Assembly (NCBI GenBank): GCA_030180135.1
Contig: CM058236.1
Location: 8,763,357-8,827,356 of the forward strand
Direction of reading: 5' to 3'
DNA length: 64,000 nucleotides
Source: Orychophragmus violaceus
Taxonomy: Eukaryota > Streptophyta > Magnoliopsida > Brassicales > Brassicaceae
The notes beneath the pieces were generated by a model, which saw only the letters and a program-made list of their open reading frames with translations, ran no database searches and was not told the origin of the DNA. Positions 32,471-44,839 of this stretch are shown piece by piece. Made by a program: the position numbers and the translations under genes. How positions within the stretch are numbered: position 1 is the first letter of the stretch; each line of letters starts with the position of its first letter.

Positions 32471-33480
32471 AATATGTTCACACTGAGTCAGCTTCTTTCT
32501 CTGACGAATCTGTAGCACTCAAGATTAAATGATTATTGTAGTGAAATTTTCAGACGAATCATCAAGGAAATAAAGACAACAGAACATCAGTGGACAATGA
32601 TTTCAAATTTGCAGACAATCTCTTTGATAACTTGGAATTAGATTTTTTAATCTCACCAAGTTTGTTCCTCGGACTCCAAAGTTGCAAATCCTTTGAGTCC
32701 ATCTCAGCTTGTAACCGGATTGACACGTTTCAAAACCTCTAAGCTTGCTCTGATTCTCCTGCTCCTGAGATTCTAAGCATGTCACAATCGCTAAATCAGA
32801 TTCAAAATCATACTTTGCGCGTGTGTGGCTTCGATACGGTCGTGAAAACAGACGAAAATCAAACTCAATCCCATATGGGTATCAAAATTTCCAAAGAAGA
32901 AAGCTAGATTTTTACCTAGATGAGAGGGAGAAAGGAGATCCGATGTCTCGTAGATGTCTTCATCGCCATCGCTTTGATTAAAACCTCCCGTCTGGTTTTA
33001 ATGACCACTTTATAATAACCCTAATTCACGAAATTAAAAAGAAGAAAAATACAAATATGAGGAATCGCTTAGAACAAACAATCGCTTACCATCGTTCGAA
33101 TAGATTAATCCAAGTTAATTTCCAGTAATGAAGCAACAATCGCTTTATCATTCTCGTTTCAGACTACGCCACCGATTTACATCTCTTAGTTTCTATTTTT
33201 CCAAATAAAAGATCCAAGCTTTTTCAAAAATAGATGTGAATGATAAAACAGGATTTGGAATAGAGAGAAAGTGGAGATCGTGGTTGAAGACGATTGAGAG
33301 ATGCAGAGCTCCGACACTGACGGCCTCGAAATTTTCCAGAGAGATCGCGAAAGTTTCACAGGGAAGAAACCAAAAAATTTCGGAAGTAGTCACCAAAATG
33401 AATAAGCTAAAATCAAGGGGAGCTTGACACGTATTAAAATTATGACGTGTCGATCGTACAGGTAGCATTCTTTCTCTCAC
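32471..33480 (-). other. Helitron 5' half, no recognisable gene
   Basis: Contains weak coding-like fragments on the minus strand (32603-32785) and possibly further captured non-coding or leader sequence. I cannot assign any of it. Confidence 0.4.
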
Positions 33481-33506
33481 ATCACTTCTAATTTATATAT
33501 ACTAGA

Positions 33507-33631
33507 TTTAACCTCATATCCAAGATCCAAGATCCACTATCCATACTTGCCCCATAGAAACGTGTGTTGGTCTGAGAAACCTACTTAAGGATTAGAGTGG
33601 ACAAAATGGTAACTGTAGAAACCGAAACCGA
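33507..33631. repeat. Host repeat R1 copy 1, right part
   Basis: Continues R1 after the Helitron (aagatccaagatccactatcc ... gtagaaaccgaa), matching 44871-44993. Confidence 0.8.
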
Positions 33632-34227
33632 ATTCGGATATGGCAATTTCAATTTGGGTACATTCGGATCCCGAGAGATATATTGGGGTTAAGTAAGGTA
33701 AACAAGGGTTTGGTTAATAATTTTCAAGGAGTTGCTCCTAAAATCTGATTACTGAGGCAAATTAAGGATTTTATTAAACTGTCGATCTTTAGCGATTTGT
33801 TTTTGTCAAGGAGATTTGATTTTGTGGATGACTTAAGGAGATTAAGGAAGCAAGGGGAGAATAGAATTCGATCTAGACGGAAATTGACACATTTAGCGGA
33901 GATGAGAGATTTACACTTACCAAGGGGATTTGATCTAGTTCCATATTTAAGGAAACTAAGTAATATTTGGGTGTGTATACTCAGATTCTATATATGTATT
34001 CACGATATTCACTTTCCTATGATTATGATTGGTATTAACTCCATTGAAATTCGATGCAGTCGTTTTTGGAGAGTTCGAGAGATCTCATATCATTTAGAGT
34101 TATTGCAAAGATTATGGTGGATGTGCATATGGATACATGACAATCTATATAAATTTGGGATCAACGGTTTGGTAAACTCACTACCAACACAAACTTACTC
34201 AAGCATAAATGTTTATTTGCAAAAACA

Positions 34228-35830
34228 TCATGTCTCAAAGAAACACTGTGATGTCAAAGAGTGATGGGAAGAGGGTGGCGACAACAACAAACAGACTCAG
34301 GATCTCAGTCCCGCTGTTTGGAAACACCGAGCTGGTCAAGGGTTATGCAAGGACCTTGATAGGGTGATGCATGAATCCAATATTGCAAGCCACAAAGGCT
34401 TTGGTGCTTATGCTTCCTCAGATTGAAGATGGAAGAAAGGATAGGATAGCAGGCGCTGATCTTGGGTTATGACAGTTTTACTTTGATTTTGATAAAGAAA
34501 AGGATATTGTGGAGGTTTTAAATATGGATCCGTAACATTTTAATTCATGGATGGTCTCTTTGGTGAGGTGGGAACCGATCATCGATCCTTACTACCAATC
34601 TGCAATCACATTTTGGGTGAAGGTTAGGGAGATCTCTAAACTATTGGTCGGATCTCACATTCATGAGCATTGGAGATGGCATCAACAAGGCTGAAATTGT
34701 GGACCTGGATAATGGTCGTGTTCGTGTGGTGATGGATGGATTTAAACCTTTATTTTTACTATAGTTGAGTTCGACAATGGGGAAGAAACACTTGTTCAAT
34801 TGCGGCACGAGAGGCTTCATGGTTTCTGCAGAACTTGCTGCAGTATGTGTCATGACATAGAAATGTGTCCAAGAAAGGAAGAGATGAAACTTGTGGATGA
34901 CAACACGAGAAGAAGAAGTGATGCAGAGCCAAGAGGTCCATCAGATGGGTCATGAGGTGTAAGCTATAAAGGTGCAGTAACACTGGAAGAAGAGATGATC
35001 CACAAGATTGTAGAAAGGATTCAGGGAAACAAAGTGAAACTTCCAGTCAACACAAAGTAAAAAGTAAGGTCTATGAGTCTAAAGAGTTCTCAAGATCTAT
35101 CTTCAACAGAAGAGATACTAGACATGATTCTCTGAGGTATGAACGCGGTCATGGGGAAGGTTCTTCAAGGGGACAGAGAGGTTTCTCTCCTAGGCACCAG
35201 AGGTACAAGGAGGTTGTGAGTCAAAAGGAAATGGAGTATGTGGAGAAACATTATGGTGCTGTCGACCTGGCTGATTGGGAAAAGGCGGTCTTGGAAGCAT
35301 TCAAGGCTAACAAATCTGTACAACATGGTCCGGCAGTAGGGCAACTTGCTGATCAGAATAACTCATAGGGGATTGGTCAAGAGAAGAGTGCGAGAAAGGA
35401 GCTTAAGTTTTTTGAAGACTCCTTAGTGAACACATAGTCAAGAAGTTTGGATTTAAAGGAAAAGGATCAACTTGACATGATCCAGGAGCTGAATTCGGAC
35501 ATGGACTCTTTCGACATTGGAGAGTATCAAACCATGGATGTAGGTAAGGAACTACTGAACATTGGAAATATTGATGCACTCAGTGGCGGAGCCAGTACCT
35601 CCGCTACTTGACGCACTAATGGGATTATTGGAACCAACGGCAGATGAGGTCGAAGGGACAAGTGGGATATATGCAGTTGGGGAAGGTACGTGGATCAGGT
35701 ACAGAGTGAGGATGCTCAAGCAATCGGTGATTCGGAAAAGAACCTCGAGACATGGCCAATTTCACATCAAGAAGATAAGAGTTTTAAGATGAAAGTTGAT
35801 ATAGGAAAGGATGGAGATACGAAGAAACAA
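34228..35830 (+). pseudogene. LINE A ORF1 (DUF4283/zinc knuckle)
   Basis: Nucleic-acid-binding ORF1 protein of plant L1 elements. Seen in pieces over three frames: RISVPLFGNTELVKGYARTL, GRCMNPILQATKALVLMLPQ, FYFDFDKEKDIVEVLNMDP, SAITFWVKVREI (DUF4283 core), then a CCHC knuckle FCRTCCSMCHDIEMC near 34830-34870 with exact C-X2-C-X4-H-X4-C spacing. It is followed by a hydrophilic C-terminal region. Several stops and frame shifts, no intact frame. Confidence 0.7.
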
Positions 35831-36984
35831 GCAGGGAACAAGAAGGTTTAAGTTGGAGGGCCCATTATGATGGGGAGTCTCTCTAAGAAGAGGATGGTTA
35901 GGAATCTGACATCACCGAGAAATAAAATAACAACAAAAGGAGATGGAACATCGGAGAAGGATTCGAATGCAGGGGAGTGTAAGGAGCCCTTGCACAAACC
36001 GGACAGTGGTAAAGCTTCTGGTTAGAAAGCCACCATATGATAAGGTGTACCTAAGTCTAGTTTAAGTTATGGAATCAATAAGCCCTCATTTGATAGTTCG
36101 GGAAAACTGAGATGGTTTTTTTTTTTCTTTCAAACTTGTGGAAGGTAATTGCATTATGTTATGATCTGTTTTTCTTTAAAGTTGTATACGGTTGTACCGT
36201 ACCTTGTTCTATTTTCTATCAGTTTAATAAAAGGAGTTATTTTTGTTTTGTTCCTCTATGGTTGAAACGTTATGGTTATGGGTATCTTTTTGTTCCTCAC
36301 ACTTCGGTATGAGACATAGTTGGTTACAGTTGCAAAAGTTGACATAACTTTGAGAAAGCATACAGGATTTTGAAGGCAACAATATACCAGCAATATTGGG
36401 TTTATATTTTGGATGGAGAATTTTCGGAGAGTTTGGTCTTATGCTACGACATGTATTAAGGGTACGGACTGGATCTGGTGGTTCGGATTCACAAAACCAT
36501 GGGCTATATATGGTTATTAGTGACAAGTGGAGCATAATATTATTCTTCACGAGTTTTTTTATATTACGAGGGACAATAAGGTCATGGTTGAAGCAATATG
36601 GGCTACGCATAATATATAGGAGACTATTGGCAGATTTTGATAAGGAAGGGAGCCTTAGATCTCATATTCATAATCAGTATGTAAAGAGTCTATAAAGCAA
36701 AATAACCATGTTAAGCTGGTATACATGGTCTGGAGACTTTTTCAGATTATTTTTTTATCAGCCAATATATTAGGTTTTAAACTCAGTCGAGGGAAGAAAT
36801 CTATGAAACTTCTTGTGTTTTATATGGAACCTTTGGTTGGAAATGACTTGTTTTCCTTTAGAAAATATGGATTTATTTTCAAGAAATATCAGGGCCACGT
36901 ATACGTCAATGGAATGGATTATATGTATCGTGTCACCTAATATCAATACGGATCAAATAAAAAATTGTTTTAGCATGAAGATTA
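35831..36984 (+). other. LINE A inter-ORF region
   Basis: No recognisable domain. T-rich and degenerate, with short open frames of no clear meaning. Confidence 0.4.
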
Positions 36985-37680
36985 TATGTTGAAATTGTCA
37001 AGATTTGGATAGTAAATAGACAATTGGGTATCTCAGAGAAATATGGTTTAAAAATAAACCTGATTTCCTATTTCTGTTTGAGACAAAACAAGATTATTCT
37101 TTCACGCACAACTTCCAAGGATATTTTAGTTATTATAAAATGCATATAGTGGAACCTAGAGGAGCAATCGGAGGATTAGATCTATACTATAATGACACAC
37201 AAAATGTTCATATTATCTACTCAAGTAAAAGGATTGTCGACATTGAAGCGGATGTGGAAGGGAAACGAGTGGTTATTTCTTTCGTTTATGGAGACCCGGT
37301 AAAGAAGCTGAGGGATTAAGTTTGGGAAATATTAACTCGATTTAGACTGAATAGAGATAATCCATGGTTCATCATTGAGGATTTGAATGCGATTACACGA
37401 AGTCATGATAAGCAAGGAGGTTCCTTACAACATGCAATGATCTTTCTCTCTTTTAATTATATGATTCGGGATTGCGGTTTGATAGAATTTCCATAACTGG
37501 GGGATTCTCTATCATGGCCTGGCCGAAGGGGGAAGCAACTCGTTAGATGTAAGCTCGACACGACATTAGCTAGTTAGGACTGGCACATGCTATATCCCTT
37601 TTCGTATGTGGAATACTTAGGAATGGTGGGCTCCGACCATCGACCATTAGTTATGACAATTTAGGATGTCAAACAAAAGA
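36985..37680 (+). pseudogene. LINE A ORF2 endonuclease domain
   Basis: APE-like endonuclease of L1. In one frame with stops: ETKQDYSFTHNFQGY, GLDLYYNDTQNVHI, ISFVYGDPVKKLRD, NPWFIIEDLNAITRSHDKQG (the normally invariant GDFN is changed to EDLN), LGDSLSWPGRRG and GSDHRPLVM (catalytic DH). Stops interrupt at four or more places, so it is inactive. Confidence 0.75.
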
Positions 37681-38035
37681 AACGGAGTCAGATTCGTTTG
37701 ATAAACATTAGATAGGATAAGAAGGTTTATTGGAAACAATTAAGTTAGGATGGAATGACAAGGAAGACAACAATAGTAATAACTTCATTTCAAAGAGAGG
37801 GACATGTAGGCACGAGCTGTCAAAATGGAGGAAAAACAACTTTCGATATGGAAACTAAAAAATTAGTGAGCCTCAAAGAGTGTTGAAAAAAGTTCAAAAA
37901 AGATGACAATAGAACATAAGAAAAAAAATTGAGAAATTTCAAACAAACTAAAAAGGTATATTGAGATGAAAAACTATTTTGGCAACAAAAAGTGGTAATT
38001 TTTTGCACGATTATCCGTATGGGTGTGTTACGTCT

Positions 38036-38525
38036 ATGCTTTGTATGTTTCATGAATATATATATATATGTTAAGTTCGTGCATGTTTAGGGTTTATCAC
38101 TTTAACTAAACACTCTCTCTCTCTATATATATATATGTTAAATTCGTGCATGTTTATGTTTAGGGTTTATGGACTTTAACTAATCTCTATGTTTGGTAGA
38201 TGTTTTAGAATCCTCAACATATTGCAAAATGTTAATAACACCAATTATATCCTCTATACATAAATTGAACTTAGTTATATAATTTAAATTTATATTCTAT
38301 CTATTTAAAATGGCATTGAGTAGAGTGGAAATCCAACAAAACAAAACATTGTTACAAAAGAACGTATAACTTTTGGAAACAATACTTTGGTACAATTTTT
38401 GTTCTTATCGAAAAAATCATATCTATACTTTAAAAATATTAAAACAAAATTTTACTTACAAAAAATGGATTAACTAATTTTAATTATAACATACTAAAAA
38501 TAAATTTTGCTTTTAGTGGAAGACG
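38036..38525. other. AT-rich spacer with a short tandem duplication
   Basis: No gene. 38051-38108 and 38126-38182 are two copies of a segment tatatatatatgttaa-ttcgtgcatgttt...agggtttat...actttaact, separated by a CT/TA microsatellite. Confidence 0.6.
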
Positions 38526-39026
38526 TTTTTTTTTTTTTGAAAACAAGATACAAAAGTACCTAACTCTCAATTAATCATATTGGTGGTTCCGAGCCAACAT
38601 TAACATTCTTCGACGGCCTGAAACGTGCAGTTCATGATAGCCTATTTGCTATGAAATTGCTTGTACGAGGTATATGCTTAAATTGGAATGTCGTATAGTA
38701 CTCCCTTCTTCGTTTGAACTCCTCCAGGTGGATCGAGAAAGCTGGTTATTCTTCTGGTTCAAACACTATATTAACCAATTCTGAACATTCCATTGCAAGT
38801 ATAGTGTGAGATTTTTGAAAAAACTTCATACATTCCATAGCCATATTAGCGCTTCGAATTCCACATGAAGAGGGGACAAACTTGTCACGATGTTCATTGA
38901 TCTCATCATAACATTATCACCTCCCTCAAAACAACTGTACCACCCTTGTCCTGAAAAAAATTCTTCCTCCTTCCATGATTCTTCCACAAAACACCATTGA
39001 CCATGTTAAAACAATTCTCTTTCGTG
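38526..39026 (-). pseudogene. LINE B 3' end with RNase H remnant
   Basis: On the minus strand the sequence ends in A12 (plus-strand T run 38526-38537), typical of a LINE tail. Upstream, SPLHVEFEALIW (near 38880) and a following degenerate region match the RNase H domain (RVT_3 type) at the C-terminus of some plant L1 proteins. Several stops. It is interrupted by the solo LTR at 39032 and I cannot follow it convincingly beyond 42290. Confidence 0.55.
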
Positions 39027-39904
39027 GTCCGTGTAATACCCTGTCTCACTAAATTGGTCAACGGGTAGCAGAAAAGTCAACGAGGGGCATTTTCGTAATT
39101 TTGGAAGATGAGGGGCATTTTACCAAAATTCGAGCCGGAAGCTAATACGGACAAAATGTTATTATTTTTAAATAAAGAAAACATTTAGAATACCAAGAAT
39201 GGTGGAAACGGACCGTAGATAAGTTTTTCGGACTATCGAGAATGGAAACCGATAGAACTGACAAAACTTATAAAATTCATAACGGGAGCTATGGGAGTCC
39301 GATTGAGGTGAAACAAATTTCTATATGCTTCTAAAAGAGTATAGTATTTTAAAAAGAATCTTGGAGGATTTATTTCAGAGTCTACGGGGTCTTACATATT
39401 TTTACGTGTTGTTGGGAATGGAAACCGACAAAACCAAGAAAAAGACGGAAACACCTCTAAACGTGCTCCAAAAATTATGAGACCACAGCTCCATTAAAAT
39501 ATGTAGAAGCTATGTTTAAAAGGATTCAGAAAGATTTGATCCCTAGATTAAGTTATAAATTTTAGGTCATTAATGGGTAATTAAGGACTAAAAATTCAAA
39601 ATAAAATCAAGGGAGCTTAGGCTTGGATCAGGATGATTAGGGATGAGAAATGAAGTTATTTCGGATCTAACTCAATCCCATTAGGAAGCTTGGGCCACGA
39701 AATCTTGCAAGAGAGAAGAAGAGGCCTTGTTGGTGTTTTTGGTACACTGAATCTAAAAATGTGTTGGCACTAATCAAAGAGGTTTCTAGAAGGGGTCTCC
39801 AGGTGTAAGGTGTGTGATGAAGTGAAGTGTTTCTGGCCTGAACTTGGCACTTTTTCTATATAAGGAGCCATTCCCCCTCCCTTTTTCTTCACACCAAACT
39901 CACA

Positions 39905-40055
39905 AAGAGTAAAGGAGAGTATTAAGAGAAAAAGAAGAGAGAAGGACGAGAGAAAGCATGAGAAGAAGAAGAGAGAGAGATGGAGGAGAACCAGAGAAGA
40001 AGAGAAAGAGAACCGGAGGAGAGAGAGAAGGAGAGAAAGAGGAGAGAGAAAATGA
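39905..40055 (+). repeat. GA-rich polypurine leader in solo LTR
   Basis: About 150 bp almost wholly A and G, starting about 40 bp downstream of the TATA candidate. GAGA-type sequence like this is a known binding context for plant BPC factors (inference). Confidence 0.6.
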
Positions 40056-40844
40056 GGTTGGTTCGGAGGCTCGGGTGGAGGTACGATCGGATCACTAAGG
40101 TCAAAACTCTGGTCAAGGTCGGGTCACAGCTAGTCAATGGTCGGGGAAGGTTCGGGTTACCATCGGGTTCATGTCGGGTCTCGAGGGTTCTGTCATCCGT
40201 CTATCCGTCGTCATGATAACACTGTGAGTCGGCTAAATTGTGTGATGCATTTAGACTAGAACATATAGACCTTGGACTCAATAAACGTAGATTTAGGTTG
40301 CATACCTCGATGATCGAATTGGTTAGAACGGCTAGGTTGATTAATAACCGGGTTAACTAATTAAATGGTAAAGTTAAAGAGATGCATGCTAGTTAGCGTA
40401 TATCAGTAATTGATTGATAGTTTCCTTGATTGCTTGATTGGGTGTTGCATACATATAGAACGGCATGCTAGGACGTATATGCATATGTAAATATTTAAGA
40501 GCGTATCTAAACGAATCTATATACGGGGAATTATGAGTTGATTAAAATACGGTTAAAACATATATCACACTTAGAATATAATAACGGGTGGGTTAATTAG
40601 TCAATATTCGGGGTTATCGGGTTGAATGAATTAATAATGTGTAGTCATGGGATTAGTAAGTTTACTAATCTCAAGCTGACGGATCGAAGAGGTTGAGAAT
40701 AATAATTAATAATTGAATTGGATTAAGCCGTATACGGGATTAGTAATCCACTAATCCCAAGTAAGGTGATTGAATGAGTTAAGGTTAAGAAATAACCTAA
40801 ATAGTTAGTTGTGTGGTGTTGTGATTATTGTTTGTGTGAATGTG

Positions 40845-41055
40845 TATCTACTTCGGTGTTGGGCCGAGTAGACTGTTGATTGCTTGATTGTTTATCTACT
40901 TCGGTGTTGGGCCGAGTAGACATTGATTGCTTGATTGTTTATCTACTTCGGTGCTGGGCCGAGTAGACTGTACTGGTAGATACTTACTCTGGTGCGGGAC
41001 CGAGTAAGTTCGAGTATGGATACCTAATCCGGTACGAAACCGGATAAGGTCGGAT
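40845..41055 (+). repeat. Tandem repeats in solo LTR
   Basis: Three copies of atctacttcggtgttgggcc-gagtagac plus ttgattgcttgattgtt, period about 50 bp, followed by two degenerate relatives (tactctggtgcgggaccgag, ctaatccggtacgaaaccgg). Each unit can pair cggtg..ggccgag as a small hairpin. Confidence 0.8.
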
Positions 41056-42289
41056 GATGTGGATGTTGGTGATAGGACTTGCGGCATACATTGGGAGTTG
41101 TGATTGGATTTATTTATGTTGACCTTGTCGATCTTACGTGATAGAGTCCATGTGAGTCTGTTTGTTTACATTGCTGTTATTAGGACTCTATAGGGTACGT
41201 TAGATCCCACAAGTCTAGAGAGGGCGTTCCAGTACGTCCAACCCGATTGGATCCTCGGGTAATGACCTGATCGGTTCACGTACCTTCGGGTGGTGATTCT
41301 GGTTATGGTGTTAACCTATTGAGTGACGCCGGTAGGTGTGTGGTCCGGAGAATACGGGGTCGCGTCCCAGGGTCGGACTGCATGGAAGCTTTGGTTATCT
41401 ATGGGTAACCCGAGTCACCGCGTATCGATGAACAGAGAACGATTTCCTAGTCGTAGGACTTTGTGTTTTCGTCTAGGAGTCATGGGAGGTTTTAGTTACC
41501 GTGGGGTAGCTAAGTGTTCCCGTGGAAGTTACCGAATTCGCGTTTGGGGCCCATGGTGTAAAGATTGTGTTAGGGATGCATGTAGTGTAGATCGAGTCTA
41601 ATCGAGGGCATGTGCCGCAGTGTTCTCAATTTCCTTCGTTGATAATATGTGTTGTTATTTGAATGCTTGTGTGTTGTGGAGCTCATCACGTCTTGGTAGA
41701 ACGTGATCGGATATTGTACTTAGTTGTTATTTTGGGTTTGGACGGGATTATTAGATTGTTAGAAGCCTTTTAGTTAGGAGCCGTCTCACTTGGTAATCTT
41801 AGATTACTCATTAGACTCTTTTGTGTTTTTCAGGTTTGGCGTAGCTCGGTGGACACGTAGGACACTCGGAGTAGTCTCGGGTTGGCATTGGGTATCGGTT
41901 GTTTATGCATTTTGACTTTACTTTCGGTTTCAGATTTTGTTGGGATATCCCGCTAAAAGTTTTGTATTGGACCGTATATTGTTATGAATAAGATTTATAT
42001 TTTTAAAGTAATAAAAACGGAATAATTCCCTGATATACGGTTTAGTCTGAACCGAACACAACTCGTGGAAGTGGTACGGATTGAAAAGCCTCGTATCGTG
42101 GAAACGAGGTAAACGGAGTTAAAGGTGGTTTGGTTTGAGCCTTTGTCTTAAACCGGACTATCTCTGGCTTTCGTATTGTGACAATTCTTCTCGTATGACT
42201 GCTCGGGTTCGATCGGTCATGTTCTTGCTTGATTGTTGGCCGGTCAGCTCGTCGGTCAGCGGAAAACGGAAAGGGGACGTTACAGTCCG

Positions 42290-42640
42290 TGTGCCTCCGA
42301 GATTTTCCAAAGATTCTTTTACCTCAAGTGCATCCCCGGAAGTTGCAGATTTTATTTCTACCATCCTTATTTGTTTAAATACATAAATAAAGGCCATGAT
42401 TATGTGTGTGGTGAAGTGGGAGAATGGGATAAAAAGAATTAAATAAAAAAGCATTATAGTTGCATGTACTAATATTTTTTGGATTGTTTTTCTCAGTTAA
42501 GATATTAACGATTTTATTTTCTATATTGATTTTGTATTGACATTCGGATTTTGGCAGGATAACATATATCCCTTCATAATAAGGTGAAGTATACTATTTA
42601 AGAGTACTCCTCAACAAGGTGAAAGGTCCTACCTGTTTTA
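42290..42640. other. Unassigned spacer
   Basis: No gene or repeat recognised; possibly LINE B flank. Confidence 0.35.
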
Positions 42641-42716
42641 TGAAATTCCGAGGGGAGATCTTCCGACGAACATCTGTCGGTAATTCCATTAATTAATGAT
42701 GTGTTTCCTTGTAGTG
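42641..42716 (-). mobile_element. CACTA terminus fragment
   Basis: Minus strand from 42716 reads CACTACAAGGAAACAC, a CACTA terminal inverted repeat, followed by ccgacagatgttcgtcgg-type subterminal sequence. It is probably the missing 5' terminus of CACTA 1 or of a sister copy, since the downstream flank leads into host repeat R1 (43041). Confidence 0.65.
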
Positions 42717-43040
42717 GTGGTGCATTTATCAAATGTTAATACTGTGGAGATATACAATGTAATATATCTTGTAAAACCAGTAGCATGAACATCAGCATGG
42801 GAAAACATTACAACGTTAAGCTGCACAATCATGCGTTACAGCGTTAGACTATGTTCTTCGTTGCTTGCTGAACATTAAACTCCATGTACACTTGAAACGT
42901 TATAGTTTCTATTTTTATTTTGATTAGTTTGGGGTTCATACCGTTTGTGGTATATCAGTAAGGAGACCAAACAAATCTAACCACATTTTGACTTCTTATT
43001 ACGTCAGTTGGCCAACTACTTTTATTCCTAAACAACCAAA
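42717..43040. other. Unassigned host flank
   Basis: No gene seen between the CACTA terminus and R1 copy 2. Confidence 0.35.
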
Positions 43041-43152
43041 TCATAACTTGCAAAAACCCATATACATACTTTATAAAGTAATCAAAAATAAAAATACTCT
43101 TTTCGTATACTCTTTTCTTATAAAAAAAAAAACAATCTTTTCAGTTTTCATA
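43041..43152. repeat. Host repeat R1 copy 2, left part
   Basis: Matches 30011-30122; interrupted at cagttttcatat by an insert and resumes at 44841. Confidence 0.8.
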
Positions 43153-44839
43153 TGGGAAAAATGCCAAACAATACCCGAACTATTTCATTCTGGCCAAAAA
43201 ATATCTGGACTACAGAGCTAACAAAAAAATACCTCAACTTTGATTGACTTTTCTATAATACCTAAACTTGTGGTTGACTTGGCCAAAACAGCACACTGTT
43301 ATCTCATCTGTTAAAATGAAACGATGTACCGTTAACGGTTCCGTTAAGACAAAACGATGTCGTTTTATCCAAAGTTTTTAATTGGGAAATTACCAAAAAT
43401 ACATGAACTTTTTAATTTTGGCCAAACAATACCTAAACCTTTAAATCTGGGCTAAAAGCTTTCTTTATGTTCTTCAGCCATTTCGCTTTTTTGACCATTT
43501 TATCTTTCTCTCGGATCAGAGCCAAAAGAAAAAAAAAATCACGGATTGCAACGGATAGATGAATCGAGTCTGTAGAAGCAGATCTGGAAGAAGAACAAAA
43601 ATCACGGATTCGCTAGCCGGTTTTGAAAGGATTCACGCTTTCAAGGTTAGTAAAACTAGTATTATTGTTTGTCATAATCGACATTTTCTGCCAAGAGAGA
43701 ATAGAAGTAAAAAGAAGTTGTTTATTGTGATGAATTAATGAAATTGTGTTCTGTTCTAGGGTAGGTCGCAATGTTAGTGTATTTATAGGGTAGGTCGAAG
43801 AGTATATTCTTGGTATTCGAATATCTTGTTCTTATTGGCTTTCCAAAAATCGTTAAAATTGCTTGATAATGAAGTTATGATATTAGAAAAATAAGTTAGA
43901 CGCAGAATATTCTTGAAATATTTTGTTTAAAATCGGATGTAAATAATAATCTTGTTAGTATTGCTAATAAATAAATTACTAAAATTGTGTATTTTCAATC
44001 ATAATGTGTCTCAATGCACACATATTTTCAGGATTTTCCAAATTTGAATGGATCGTTATATGGTAACTATCGGCTGTTAGCATTTAAGATTTCTTGTTAG
44101 AAATAGTTTAAAAGATATTTAGTGTAACTAATCAAATATTGTGTGAATATCGATAGAAGAGTAACAAAGAGAATATATAAATATATTGTTAGACGAAATT
44201 ATTGTTAACCGGTTTATAGTTGAGAATAGTGTTATAAAATGATTTTATTGTGGTTATTTCAATTTTTAATATTGGTTTGTTTAAACCAATTAAAAACATC
44301 AATGCAAAAGCTAAACGGTTTCTAATTTGATGGTTTAGGTTGCATACCAAGTGAACATGAAACCTTGAAAGCAAATCCAGAATTTTCGATTGGATTTGAA
44401 GAACCAAATCTGGTATGTAAATTTTGTCATGTAAACAATTTACAAACCATACATCAATTGTTATTTATGTGAAAACCGTAATGGTTTTAGATATGAAAAC
44501 CCTTAGTGTGTTAAGGGTACGTTCTGTGTAAACACTTTATTAAGGGTTTGGTTATTAGTAGGAATACTGGTTTGTTGTAGAGAACATGTTCTAAATTGAT
44601 ATGTTGTAAAGAATTAAGCTGTTTGTAAAACCATTCGATTTAATTAAAGGTCAATCACAAAGCAATAGTAAACCGAAATCAGTTTCGGTTAGGTTACACC
44701 TCACATTTTAACAAATGGATTGGACGATTATATCCTTAATGAACTACCAAAAACACAAATGAAAGCAATGGCATTATGTGTAAATAATTGAAAAAAATTA
44801 AACATTTCTTATTTCATACTTCTACTTTAATAGTATAGA
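43153..44839 (-). mobile_element. Insert with Helitron 5' terminus
   Basis: The right edge on the minus strand reads TCTATACTATTAAAGTAGAAG, the typical AtREP Helitron 5' terminus, followed by host t. The left edge lacks the hairpin-CTRR end and instead starts gggaaaaatgccaaacaata; a related segment recurs at 43382 (gggaaattaccaaaaatac). The insert may therefore be a truncated Helitron or two nested pieces. Its position in R1 differs from the Helitron in copy 1, so the two insertions are independent. No gene identified. Confidence 0.55.

Larger units (their letters stand above)
30157..33506 (-). mobile_element. Non-autonomous Helitron with captured gene fragments
   Basis: Minus-strand Helitron, 3350 bp. 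Its 5' end at 33506 reads TCTAGTATATATAAATTAG; its 3' end at 30157 is a hairpin (gcccatgc/gcacgggc) followed by caaaatactag, i.e. the CTRR end. It sits exactly between A and T: copy 1 of R1 reads ...atatacaa|Helitron|tttaacc..., while copy 2 (about 44870) reads atatacaatttaatc uninterrupted. No Rep/helicase sequence is seen, so it is non-autonomous. It carries exons of two unrelated host genes, both in the Helitron orientation. Confidence 0.85.
33660..38035 (+). mobile_element. LINE A (L1-type), degenerate, RT part missing
   Basis: 5' region, ORF1 with DUF4283 and CCHC knuckle, spacer and the ORF2 endonuclease in plus orientation, but the sequence ends about 350 bp after the endonuclease, before any RT. 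Normal L1 truncation removes the 5' end; here the 3' part is missing, so it was cut secondarily. Borders are approximate. 33660-34227 is a leader without recognisable coding function. Confidence 0.7.
39027..42289. repeat. Solo LTR of 3253 bp with 5-bp target duplication
   Basis: 39032-42284 starts tgtaataccctgtctc and ends ggggacgttaca (TG...CA), flanked on both sides by gtccg (39027-39031, 42285-42289). No internal domains, PBS or second LTR, so it is a solo LTR. The length, the tgtaatacc start and the internal tandem repeats fit Tekay/Del-type chromovirus LTRs (inference). A TATA candidate ctatataagg (39857-39866) is followed by a GA-rich leader. A 78-codon frame at 39980-40216 lies in that leader and is not assigned. 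Confidence 0.75.

Noticed and set aside
33440..33465. gtgtcgatcgt near the Helitron 5' end as another member of the CGATCG-motif family
   Set aside because: Single, incomplete copy without a partner or companion string; compatible with chance.
33797..34264. 155-codon plus-strand frame before LINE ORF1 as a separate protein
   Set aside because: Overlaps the LINE leader and the ORF1 start; composition is not protein-like and nothing in it is recognisable.
39980..40216. 78-codon Arg/Glu-rich frame in the solo LTR leader as a gene
   Set aside because: Produced by the polypurine tract; no homology that I recognise and no second LTR or internal region.
42135..42454. Overlapping short frames at the right end of the solo LTR as a host gene
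   Set aside because: They cross the LTR border and target duplication, so they are composite sequence, not a gene.
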